This document shows positions 16,217 to 23,320 of a DNA stretch of 64,000 bases, one piece after another. The DNA comes from Sphingoaurantiacus capsulatus (lineage in GTDB: Bacteria; Pseudomonadota; Alphaproteobacteria; Sphingomonadales; Sphingomonadaceae). The translations under genes were made by a program, and so were the position numbers. The number at the start of each line of letters is the position of its first letter. Position 1 is the stretch's first letter. The DNA lies in the NCBI RefSeq assembly GCF_042648405.1, contig NZ_JBHRXV010000014.1:1-64000 (forward strand). Reading direction: 5' to 3'. The notes under the pieces are model-generated. The model made no database searches and was not told where the DNA came from. It saw nothing but the letters and a program-made list of their open reading frames with translations.

Positions 16217-16612
16217 TCACCGCGCGAAGGTCCGGCAGAGGTCGCTGAGCCGGCGATCGACCCCGTCCGCGTCGGCGATGAACAGGACGAAGGCGAAGCC
16301 GCTGTCGCCCACGCAGACGACCAGCTCGAACCAGCCGTCGTGCCGGCGGAGAAGGTCCCACCACGGTAGGAAGCGGGCGTCGCCGGAGCGGACGCCGTCG
16401 ACCGGGTCGACGAGCGGCGAGAAGCCGACTGCCTCGACGATCTGCGCCTCGGTGTCGCCGGGCTCGACGACAAGGAAGTGCGTGAGGTCGGTGAGATCGC
16501 CGTAGGGCGTCGCGAGGTCCGCGATGCGAGCGTTGAGGAGCGCGCCGAGGCGGGGCTCGAGCGCGAGGTCGCGCGCGCCCTCGATGGACGCGCGGTCGGG
16601 AAGTGAGATCAC
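16217..16612 (-). CDS. Element-backbone small protein, family copy D
   Basis: This 131-residue homologue of the genes at 4131, 4657 and 15042 starts with GTG at 16612 (MISLPDRASIEGARDLALEP), matching the ATG-started MISL of copy A. AAAGGA lies 8 nt upstream. It shows LTHFLVVEPGDTEAQI, AVGFSPLVDPVDG, WWDLLRRHDGWFELVV, DSGFAFVLFI and a C-terminal LCRTFAR. Copies A and D resemble each other most, so the family probably split before the two elements diverged. Function unknown. Confidence 0.75.
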   Translation of the reverse strand: MISLPDRASIEGARDLALEPRLGALLNARIADLATPYGDLTDLTHFLVVEPGDTEAQIVEAVGFSPLVDPVDGVRSGDARFLPWWDLLRRHDGWFELVVCVGDSGFAFVLFIADADGVDRRLSDLCRTFAR

Positions 16613-16631
16613 GGGTCATTCCTTTCGGACA

Positions 16632-16664
16632 AAGAAAAAGCGCCCGCGGTTGCCCACGAGCGCT
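16632..16664 (-). terminator. Terminator-like hairpin in leader of copy D
   Basis: The 11-bp arms 16639-16649 and 16654-16664 (two G-U pairs in RNA) are followed on the minus strand by CTTTTTCTTTGTCC and AAAGGA. The post-stem sequence is almost the same as that in the leader of copy B. Confidence 0.7.
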
Positions 16665-16759
16665 GTGTTGGAAGGGATGCCCGGACGCGCCGGGCGGCCG
16701 AGTGACTAAGAAAGCAACATTACGGGCGGTTGGAGATCAGGATGGCCTTCGGCTTGGTG

Positions 16760-17581
16760 TTAGTTGGCGTAGTCGACGCCGATGAGTTCGGCGCGAGCGG
16801 TGCTCGCCCGACCGTCATCGACGTGAATCTCGGTGGCAGACTGTGTCTCACCCGGAGCGATTGCCTTCACGACCATCGTGTCTGACGCGAGCGGCAGCCC
16901 GTTCTCTGCAAAGAAGGTGATCTCGACATCAGCTGACAGCACGGGTGTCGCGCCGCTGTTGGTCACGTCCGCGGTCCAGGTGATCACTGTGTCGTCGCCG
17001 AACGTGTCGGTCTTCGCCCATTCGAAGTTTGAAACGGTAACGTCGCTCGGAGAAGGCGCGCTGTTGAGAACCGTGCTTGTCCCGGCGATCTGCGCAGGCG
17101 CCACGGGCTGCGACCTGCTAACTGGTTCGTGTTCTCTGTCGGTCAGCTTGGCGCCGACGAAGATGATGCCGACTGACGCGACCCCCGCCAGAGCACACGC
17201 CGCTAGTGAAAGCGAGATCCCGGAGCTGTCGCCGGAGGCGCTATGGCCGGCCGCAACCGTGCCGTCTCGCGCTGCGAAGAATGAAATAACGCTCAGCACG
17301 CCAGCGCCTACACCCCAGAGATAGAGGTCGTTGAAGCTACCCTGCGCCGCTCCCAATGCCGCCGTGAACGCCGCCAAGCCGAAGCAGACGCCAGATACCT
17401 TGGGCTTCTGCATAACGAAGGCGGCGCCGATCATCGACAAGAGCGCCATCAGGACGCCCGCGCTGCCGGCCGCGGAAAGGCCGGTGTCTTCTCCGAGCGC
17501 CCCGCCGGCCGAAACCACGCAGGACTGCAAACCGACGATGAAGAACAGGCTCAGCCCGATGATCAAAATTGCAATGCGCAT
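16760..17581 (-). CDS. Multi-pass membrane protein with extracytoplasmic C-terminal domain
   Basis: The 273-residue protein has about five hydrophobic segments in its first 150 residues. A Pro/Ser-rich linker follows, then a C-terminal beta-rich domain (about 185-270) with the pattern DVTVSNFEWAKTDTFGDD...ADVTNSGATPVLSADVEITFF, as in FxLYD-like domains that contact surface partners. It is the first minus-strand gene after the junction in element 2, where element 1 has the DUF805 protein. Both elements thus carry a membrane protein here. Role unknown. Confidence 0.65.
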   Translation of the reverse strand: MRIAILIIGLSLFFIVGLQSCVVSAGGALGEDTGLSAAGSAGVLMALLSMIGAAFVMQKPKVSGVCFGLAAFTAALGAAQGSFNDLYLWGVGAGVLSVISFFAARDGTVAAGHSASGDSSGISLSLAACALAGVASVGIIFVGAKLTDREHEPVSRSQPVAPAQIAGTSTVLNSAPSPSDVTVSNFEWAKTDTFGDDTVITWTADVTNSGATPVLSADVEITFFAENGLPLASDTMVVKAIAPGETQSATEIHVDDGRASTARAELIGVDYAN

Positions 17582-17826
17582 GTCGCCCCCGTCCGGGACG
17601 ACCTCGGCTTAGACCCTTGTGCCGCCCCTATGTACCTCTTGGAGCAGCGGCCGAAGCCGGATGTTGGAAACCTACTTAGCATAGGCGCATGCGCCTTTAC
17701 CGGCGAGCCGGCTGGACATGCGCGCATGCCACCCGGCCTTCAGCGTGAGCTGTTGACCGAGTTGCTAAGAGAGGTTTCCACGCCCCACCCCCCGGCTTTC
17801 ACGGGAGGTATGGCGATCTTGGTGGC
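17580..17826. repeat. Conserved non-coding junction, copy 2
   Basis: This is near-identical to 5870-6117, with the same palindromes: 14 bp at 17683-17696, CCGGC-GA-GCCGG at 17700-17711, and CATGCGCGCATG at 17717-17728. It begins at the start codon of the membrane protein gene and ends where element-specific cargo DNA begins. Differences are scattered single substitutions and small indels that leave the palindromes intact, which points to selection on structure or on protein binding. Confidence 0.85.
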
Positions 17827-17900
17827 TCGATGCATGCTTCGCAATAGCCCGCGCGCGCCCAGCTACTGCCTGTCAACGGCCTACAAGCGCGAAACAGCTT

Positions 17901-17920
17901 CATATTTTCATGAAAATATG
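17901..17920. promoter_or_regulatory. 20-bp perfect palindrome, operator of the MazG operon
   Basis: CATATTTTCA and TGAAAATATG are perfect 10-bp arms ending 13 bp before the start codon of the small gene at 17934. That gene looks like a ribbon-helix-helix protein, a fold that usually binds such sites as a dimer, so autorepression of the operon is the simplest reading. Confidence 0.7.
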
Positions 17921-17933
17921 ATTTGTTAGTTTA

Positions 17934-18131
17934 ATGAAAAGCGAGGCAGGAGGCGACGAGGCTGGCGATGAAAATCTTCAGATACAGGTTCCGATCGCTA
18001 CAAAGCGTGATCTTGGGCAGCGTTCGCTCGACACGCGGGAACCAATCCGCATGGTCGTGCTAAGAGCGCTTTCTGCGTACGGCGTGGTTGTGCCAGACGG
18101 CACCATCATTGATCGCCGGAAGCGCAGCTGA
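17934..18131 (+). CDS. Small ribbon-helix-helix-like protein
   Basis: This 65-residue protein has the pattern LQIQVPIATKRDLGQRSLDTREPIRMVVLRALSAYGV: one strand with alternating hydrophobic residues, then two helices, as in MetJ/Arc-type DNA-binding proteins. The N terminus is acidic and disordered, the C-terminal tail basic. Its stop overlaps the MazG-like start (TGATG), so the two are coupled. A 20-bp palindrome just upstream is a natural autoregulatory site. The assignment rests on sequence pattern alone. Confidence 0.6.
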   Translation: MKSEAGGDEAGDENLQIQVPIATKRDLGQRSLDTREPIRMVVLRALSAYGVVVPDGTIIDRRKRS

Positions 18132-19309
18132 TGACCGACGACTTCGTGGCGCTGACTGTCGACGAATATGCTCGTGAAGCGGCGCGCACCGACCAGCGAA
18201 AAGGTACGCGTACTGTTGGGTTCACGATGCTGGGCCTGTTCGGTGAGACGGGCAGTCTGCTTGCCGAAGCAAAAAAGAGGCAGCGTGACGCAGCCTCCTA
18301 TCTCGGTTATGCGGACGCCGTCGCCGAAGAGATTGGTGACGTGCTCTGGTATCTTGCCGCCATCGCGCGACGGCTTCGGATTTCGCTCAGCGATCTAGCT
18401 GCCGCAGCCATTGAAGCGGGTGGCATTTATCAAGCCGGCAACAACAGCGCACTGACTCTTCACAGTCTCCAGCCTGTGCACATGCCGCTTGCCAAGGAGC
18501 CGACGCCGGAATTCGAACACAGCCTTCTCGGCCTCGCGGGTGAGGTCGGCCTCCTCGCCAGTGAAGTGGCGAGCAGCAACGGCGTCGGCGAGCGCGCACG
18601 CGTGGCTCCTCGACTAGTAAGCATCATGCGGCGGCTGATCCAGGCATCTACTGATTCCGGCATCGCAATGGAGGGTGCCGCTATCAAGAATCTGCAAAAG
18701 ATCTTCGATCGCTGGCCGCGCGAGCGGAGTTACCCTGAGGCGTTCGACGCGGATAAGGACGCCGAAGAACAGCTACCGCGGGCAATGCAAATCGATGTGT
18801 ACGAGCGGACGGTTCGCGGCCAAGTCTATGTGTTCCAGCGCTCCCGCGGCGTTTATGTCGGCGACCGCCTCACCGATAACGCGGTGGAGCCGGACGACTA
18901 TCGGTTCCACGATGTCTTCCACTATGCATATGTGGCCGTGTTGGGCTGGTCTCCGGTCATCCGGGCGCTACTTCGCTTAAAGCGGAAAAGTGATCCCAAG
19001 CTCGACGACGCCGAGGATGGCGCGCGCGCGATATTAATCGAGGAAGGCGTCACGTCCTGGCTTTTCGGCCAAGCTAAGCAGCTCGACTTTTTCGAAGCCA
19101 TCAAGCCCGGTGGACTTCCGCTGGACATGCTGAAGCATGTTCGACAATTCGTCGCCGGCTACGAGGCCGATCGCTGCCCGCTGTGGCTTTGGGAAGAGGC
19201 AATTCTCCAAGGCTACACAGCATTTCGTTTCCTTCAGAAAAACCGTCGGGCGCAAATTGGGATCGATTTCGCGCGCCGGCGCCTGCGTATCAGGGAGCTG
19301 CCTCAATGA
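18131..19309 (+). CDS. MazG-type nucleotide pyrophosphohydrolase with C-terminal helical domain
   Basis: This 392-residue protein carries an all-alpha NTP pyrophosphatase domain at residues 1-105, with the metal-binding pattern LGLFGETGSLLAEAKK...AVAEEIGDVLWYLAAIAR (E-x-x-x-x and E-x-x-D motifs). A second, degenerate MazG-like stretch (HSLLGLAGEVGLLASE) follows at about 125-200. Residues 225-390 form a separate helical domain with FHDVFHYAYVAVLGWSPV and ILIEEGVTSWLFG, of a kind seen at the end of some large MazG proteins. Members hydrolyse unwanted or modified NTPs to NMP and pyrophosphate. It overlaps the next gene as ATGA. A role with the glycosylase and the thymidylate-synthase-like protein is inferred. 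Confidence 0.78.
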   Translation: MTDDFVALTVDEYAREAARTDQRKGTRTVGFTMLGLFGETGSLLAEAKKRQRDAASYLGYADAVAEEIGDVLWYLAAIARRLRISLSDLAAAAIEAGGIYQAGNNSALTLHSLQPVHMPLAKEPTPEFEHSLLGLAGEVGLLASEVASSNGVGERARVAPRLVSIMRRLIQASTDSGIAMEGAAIKNLQKIFDRWPRERSYPEAFDADKDAEEQLPRAMQIDVYERTVRGQVYVFQRSRGVYVGDRLTDNAVEPDDYRFHDVFHYAYVAVLGWSPVIRALLRLKRKSDPKLDDAEDGARAILIEEGVTSWLFGQAKQLDFFEAIKPGGLPLDMLKHVRQFVAGYEADRCPLWLWEEAILQGYTAFRFLQKNRRAQIGIDFARRRLRIRELPQ

Positions 19310-20007
19310 CCCCCAAGAGTTTCGTGTCGGCGTTGGCGGCCGCAGACCTTCCTTCTGTATTCAACCCGTGGCGCGATCACTGCGCCATCCATGATCGGCG
19401 CGATGCGGCTGCACGGCGGCGAGCCAATCTCGAAGAAATTCTGGCGGCTGCGCTTGATGCACGGGTCGAGACAATATGGATCGCACGGGACCTCGGCTAT
19501 CGTGGCGGTCGGCGTACAGGCGTCCCGCTGACCGATGAGGTGCATCTCGTTCATGCTGCGGCACTGATGGGTGGGATAGCGCTGGAGCGCGCGACGCAGG
19601 GGCCAGCGATCGCCGAGCGCACCGCTGCGGTCATCTGGCAAGTGCTCTCTCGAATTGGGCAACCCGTGATGCTCTGGAACGTGTTTCCGTTTCATCCGCA
19701 CGAAGCGGGCGATCCGATGTCAAATCGCTGCCACACCCGAGCCGAACGCGAGGCCACTTGGCCGCTGCTTCAGGCGCTGGTTGCAATGGTGCAGCCTAAG
19801 CGCATTGTCGCTATAGGGCGAGACGCTCATCTCGCGCTTGATGGACTCGATATCCCGATTACGGCGATCCGCCACCCAAGCTATGGCGGCCAGCGAGAGT
19901 TCATCGGCGGCATGTACGATCTTTATGGCATTACCGACGATTGCGAGGCGGCGCCAAAGCTACCGCTTGAACCGCGTCACGACGTTGGCATTTGCGCGAT
20001 GGCTTGA
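19306..20007 (+). CDS. Uracil-DNA-glycosylase-superfamily protein
   Basis: The 233-residue protein has the alpha/beta UDG layout. WIARDLGYRGGRRTGVPLTDE takes the place of the motif 1 water-activating loop, VMLWNVFPFHPHEAGDPMSNR the central Asn-containing strand, and IRHPSYGG the final His-Pro-Ser motif. The motif 1 Asp/Gln context is unlike classic Ung, so the target base may not be uracil. The start ATG overlaps the MazG stop. Such glycosylases cut bases out of DNA, and some phage-defence glycosylases attack modified phage bases. It converges on the thymidylate-synthase-like gene with a 31-bp overlap. Confidence 0.75.
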   Translation: MTPKSFVSALAAADLPSVFNPWRDHCAIHDRRDAAARRRANLEEILAAALDARVETIWIARDLGYRGGRRTGVPLTDEVHLVHAAALMGGIALERATQGPAIAERTAAVIWQVLSRIGQPVMLWNVFPFHPHEAGDPMSNRCHTRAEREATWPLLQALVAMVQPKRIVAIGRDAHLALDGLDIPITAIRHPSYGGQREFIGGMYDLYGITDDCEAAPKLPLEPRHDVGICAMA

Positions 20008-20756
20008 TCGCATGCGGCAAGCATTGGCATTATGTCCGCCCGATTCCACTTATCAGTATCTACCTTGGCGTGGGTCGAGAGTATCGTAAGCGATCCGACG
20101 GTTAGGCCAGATTCTTCGGCCACGAACTGCAGGAGCCGCCCGAGCCCGATCAGATTGCCGAGCAGCTTCTCGATGTAATAGTGGTTTCGATACATAGCGG
20201 TCAGAGCGAGCTTTCGCTCGCCCCCACTGCCGATTGGCTTGAAGCTGGCGAAGCTTAGGCACTGACCACCATACGGCGAGTCGTCGACGTCTCGAGCTGG
20301 ATCGAACACGCTGAGTTCGAACTTGTTGAGCGCGCCAACGGCGGGGTCTTTAAGACGCCTGATAATATCGGTGAGCTGGTTGATCGGATCGCCCTTGAGC
20401 TGGGGGAGCTGCATCATCCGCTCGAAATAATATCCAGACCACCTATCGCCCTTGGCACGGACCTTGGGCAGGACATTGTCGCGGAATCGGTCGAAAAATA
20501 GTGGCGATCCATGTCGCCGGTACAACCCTGCCGGAAAGATGGTGTTGGCGACAGTCTCAATGCGCTTGGCGCCGTGCTTGTCGTGGAAGGCATCGACGGT
20601 CGCAACGACCGGGTCCGCAAGCGATGCACGCGCAAGAGGATCAGCGATATCGATCACGACGTTGAAATCATGATGCCCAGGCCGCGCATCGACTAGGGCC
20701 ACCGCCTCGCGCCATGCCGACACACAATCAGGCTGCGGTGGAACGGGTAGATACAT
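19977..20756 (-). CDS. Thymidylate-synthase-like protein
   Basis: This 259-residue protein matches the thymidylate synthase fold in order of elements. YGGQCLSFASFKP carries a Cys in the place of the catalytic PC motif, TAMYRNHYYIEKLLGNLIGLGRLL corresponds to the QRSxDxxLGxPFN helix, and LTILSTHAKVD to the final HxYxNH strand. The N-terminal part has HHDFNVVIDIADP. Identity to ThyA is low and the Asn and His equivalents are changed, so dUMP methylation is not assured; a related pyrimidine modification or a nucleotide sensor are alternatives. It is the last gene of the minus-strand operon and overlaps the peptidase gene by 29 bp. Confidence 0.62.
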   Translation of the reverse strand: MYLPVPPQPDCVSAWREAVALVDARPGHHDFNVVIDIADPLARASLADPVVATVDAFHDKHGAKRIETVANTIFPAGLYRRHGSPLFFDRFRDNVLPKVRAKGDRWSGYYFERMMQLPQLKGDPINQLTDIIRRLKDPAVGALNKFELSVFDPARDVDDSPYGGQCLSFASFKPIGSGGERKLALTAMYRNHYYIEKLLGNLIGLGRLLQFVAEESGLTVGSLTILSTHAKVDTDKWNRADIMPMLAACDQAIAQMPTS

Positions 20757-21408
20757 CGACGTTCTCCCTCAAAATCGCGGTCGCGAAAAGGCGAGGCTCC
20801 AGGAAGCCTTTGGTAAGCCAGGCATGTCCTTCGAGCCCCCAACCAGCGCCCCAGCTGTTGCGAACAAGGATTGCTTGTTGGCCATCGACGCGTCCGTGGC
20901 CAACGGCGACGACAGCATGACGTAGGCTAAGGTCGGGTATCTCTCCGACCCCCGGCTCGACGATGCCGTCCGCCGCAGGACGAAAGAAAGCTTGCGAGAG
21001 ATAGGCGAGCAGGATGACCGGATTTCGTGCGGCTATTGAAGTAATGATCGGCGCGAGATCAACCGCGCCCATGCCACCAACACGCCCGAAGCACGGCCCA
21101 ATGCTTAACGGCGGGACCCAAAGTGCAAGATCACTGGGCACAGCGTTGAGATATGGCCAGCCAGCTTCTTCAGGCTGACCGTCAAGTTTCAGCGTCTCAA
21201 GCATACCCGACAGCGTCGCACCTTGGTCGTGCGTTCGTCGACACCGCCTCTGCGCATGGAAGTAAGCATATTCGCACGAAAGTGGCGACCAGCCGTCGCG
21301 CAAAGCCGCATGTGCGTCGCTTGCCGCAAAAGCGAGGCACGTGGGCCGCGCTCCTTGATCGCGCACGGGGCCAAGCATCGGCCGTAGGTCGGTGTCGATC
21401 TCGATCAT
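20728..21408 (-). CDS. Papain-like (C1) cysteine peptidase
   Basis: This 226-residue protein has all papain landmarks: oxyanion Gln and nucleophile Cys in RDQGARPTCLAFA (Cys about residue 24), the catalytic His in LRHAVVAVGHG, and Asn-Ser-Trp in VRNSWGAGWG. There is no signal peptide or prodomain, so it acts in the cytoplasm and may be kept inactive by partners. A cytoplasmic papain-like peptidase in a defence-type operon could be an effector or an activator of another component. Nine bp separate it from the metallopeptidase gene. Confidence 0.85.
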   Translation of the reverse strand: MIEIDTDLRPMLGPVRDQGARPTCLAFAASDAHAALRDGWSPLSCEYAYFHAQRRCRRTHDQGATLSGMLETLKLDGQPEEAGWPYLNAVPSDLALWVPPLSIGPCFGRVGGMGAVDLAPIITSIAARNPVILLAYLSQAFFRPAADGIVEPGVGEIPDLSLRHAVVAVGHGRVDGQQAILVRNSWGAGWGLEGHAWLTKGFLEPRLFATAILRENVDVSTRSTAA

Positions 21409-21416
21409 AACTAGGC

Positions 21417-22427
21417 TTACGCGGCCTCGAGCAGGAGACGTCGCTCGGCGCGGGAAAGACCTTCCTGCTCGGGTCCGGTGAGGTCATAGTCGATGGTGAG
21501 GCTGGCATTTGCTGTGGCAGGCTGCCAAGGCCGACGCTCAGCCAACGAGACGCGTCCCCGTTGCGCCACTTCAGGTGCTGCCGTGACGCGCCGCACGACC
21601 GGCCCGCCAATTGCCTCGGTATCGACGGCTTCCCGTTCGTCGCGAACGATCGCAAAGCCGCTCGCGATCAACTTATCGAGGTCCCAGAGATAGCCTCCGC
21701 CGCTGTGCTCCTTGAGGCGCAGGACAAAGAGGTCGTTGGAGCTGCCGTCGATCCGTGTCCCCTCATCCTGCTGGGTCAGCAGCCAGACATCGCCCCGATA
21801 ATTTTCGGGCTCATAGTCCTTAAGCAGATTGATCTTGAGGGCGCGTGGTTTCGTGTCGAGCAGTTCCCGCATGCTCGCGTCTGAGATGAGCTTGTAACGA
21901 GCTAACGTACGGCATGTCGCTTCATAGCTCGCGCCGATGCGCAGCGAGAGCTGATAAGCGACATTGGGACGCCGCAGCTCCGTGACGGTCCAACCTTGCC
22001 GGGCGCAATGCAAAGCAATGAGCCATTTCGGCATCATGAAAGCGATCGCGAACGCGTCGGCCTCAGTTTCCTCAAATTTCGAGCCAGGCTCGGGGCTCAT
22101 CGGCATCCGGCGAAGAATGCTTTCGTCATCAAGGCTCGGTTCGTGGCGCATAGCGAAGTGCCCGAGCTCGTGAGCAGCCGTGAAGCGCTGGATGCTCATT
22201 GGCCGCTCCGTGGTGACCAAAACACCGGGAACCGGCGAGCTAAGGTAAGCTCCGAGCAACCCTTTTAGTGGACGCAGCAACAAAGGGAGATCGAGCGCAT
22301 TGATGGCGGCGAATACATCAATATTGCCGCCATGTTGCTCAATCAGCGCCTGCGTACCGAGTTGACGATGAAGGCGGCCAGCTGCCATCGCCCCTGCACG
22401 AACAGCGCTCTCATAGTCCACGGCCAT
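21417..22427 (-). CDS. ImmA/IrrE-type metallopeptidase
   Basis: This 336-residue protein has the zinc motif HELGH in RFTAAHELGHFAMRHE and the third ligand Glu in EETEADAFAIAFMMP. ImmA/IrrE peptidases cleave XRE-type repressors, and the gene directly upstream encodes one (4 bp gap). The C-terminal half (200-336) extends past the peptidase, with a strand-rich part and a Lys/Arg-poor tail, and may sense a signal. Likely role: switching on the operon or freeing an effector by cutting the XRE partner. Confidence 0.87.
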   Translation of the reverse strand: MAVDYESAVRAGAMAAGRLHRQLGTQALIEQHGGNIDVFAAINALDLPLLLRPLKGLLGAYLSSPVPGVLVTTERPMSIQRFTAAHELGHFAMRHEPSLDDESILRRMPMSPEPGSKFEETEADAFAIAFMMPKWLIALHCARQGWTVTELRRPNVAYQLSLRIGASYEATCRTLARYKLISDASMRELLDTKPRALKINLLKDYEPENYRGDVWLLTQQDEGTRIDGSSNDLFVLRLKEHSGGGYLWDLDKLIASGFAIVRDEREAVDTEAIGGPVVRRVTAAPEVAQRGRVSLAERRPWQPATANASLTIDYDLTGPEQEGLSRAERRLLLEAA

Positions 22428-22430
22428 AGT

Positions 22431-22808
22431 TTAGCCGTGTGTCCCGATCGATCGGGTACGTAGATAGTCGGCGAAACGGCTGAGTTCTGCGCGATCCTCT
22501 GTCGAAAGATCAGCTACGCGCCGGGCAAGATGCGCCACGTCGGCCGGCAGGCCAGCCGATACTTCGTCTTCGCCCGTAAAATAACCAACCGACTGCCGAT
22601 AGAGTTTGGCGAGCCGTGTGAGCTCAATCGCTTCAACGCGACGCTGGCCGTTCTCAATGTCGGTGAGGCCTGTGCGCGGAATTTTAAGATAGGCTGCAAC
22701 CTCGTCCTGCTTGAGCCCAAGATACTTGCGAGCCTCCCGCAGGCGGTCTCCCAGTTGCCGGCGCTCCGCCTCGTCATCGACGCTTTGGTGCATCGCCGAT
22801 TGACTCAT
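22431..22808 (-). CDS. XRE-family transcriptional regulator
   Basis: This 125-residue protein has a Cro/C1 helix-turn-helix at about residues 20-75 (LREARKYLGLKQDEVAAYLKIPRTGLTDIENGQRRV) and a short helical tail. The ATG at 22808 overlaps the stop of the acyl-carrier-like gene (ATGA) and has AGGAG in front; a longer frame starts 27 nt upstream. It probably represses the operon by binding the imperfect palindrome at 23184-23198, and is the expected substrate of the ImmA/IrrE peptidase next door. Confidence 0.87.
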   Translation of the reverse strand: MSQSAMHQSVDDEAERRQLGDRLREARKYLGLKQDEVAAYLKIPRTGLTDIENGQRRVEAIELTRLAKLYRQSVGYFTGEDEVSAGLPADVAHLARRVADLSTEDRAELSRFADYLRTRSIGTHG

Positions 22809-23143
22809 GGCTTGGCTCCTTTCTTCTTCAACCAAACCTTTTCAATCCTCGGGATGAGATGATCGAGGGCTTGCTGGATCGAATCGTAACCCCCTGTGCG
22901 AACGATGTTATCGCGCAATTCAACGCCAACGATCGGCTCGACAGCGCAAAGCGTATCAACGATCGACAGCGAGTCGAGAGGCACTGGCGCGTTCAAGACG
23001 CTCGCCTTGTCCTTCGGAAGAGCGATGCCGCGCAATTGGGCTTCGACGCGCGCGACTTCCAGCAGTTCGTCGAGCAGCGCTTCAACCACATCAGCTTTGG
23101 GAAAGCCGGCTGTGGCCGGAAGCGGGGGAGCAATAGTCGCCAT
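22805..23143 (-). CDS. Acyl-carrier-protein-like small protein
   Basis: The protein has 112 residues from the ATG at 23143 (GAGG 6 nt upstream); in-frame starts also occur at 23176 and 23200. Residues 50-100 read PLDSLSIVDTLCAVEPIVGVELRDNIVRTGGYDSIQQALDHL, the helix 2-helix 3 pattern of an acyl or peptidyl carrier protein with a DSL serine able to take phosphopantetheine. The resemblance may be structural only. It leads the operon and overlaps the regulator gene. A carrier-like protein with a peptidase pair and nucleotide enzymes is unusual. Confidence 0.55.
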   Translation of the reverse strand: MATIAPPLPATAGFPKADVVEALLDELLEVARVEAQLRGIALPKDKASVLNAPVPLDSLSIVDTLCAVEPIVGVELRDNIVRTGGYDSIQQALDHLIPRIEKVWLKKKGAKP

Positions 23144-23167
23144 TAACGCCTCGCGGGATTTGACTAC

Positions 23168-23198
23168 ATCCGACATATATAATGTCTGATTATCCGAC
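23168..23198. promoter_or_regulatory. Operator and promoter of the XRE-peptidase operon
   Basis: On the minus strand GTCGGAT-A-ATCAGAC (23184-23198) is a 15-bp palindrome with one mismatch. A third half-site GTCGGAT follows at 23168-23174, and TATATAT between them can serve as -10. Transcription would start close to 23170, which favours the translation start at 23143. The XRE protein of the operon is the likely ligand. Confidence 0.55.
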
Positions 23199-23320
23199 AC
23201 GCAAGTGCGCGCCGAACTATCACGCTGTCTCAGCTTCTGGATGACTGTGGTAAGTCCTGCCTGAGCGGCTGGTCACTCGCTCGCTGGAGCTGCAGGCTCC
23301 TTACCCAGTACCCACGCGAA

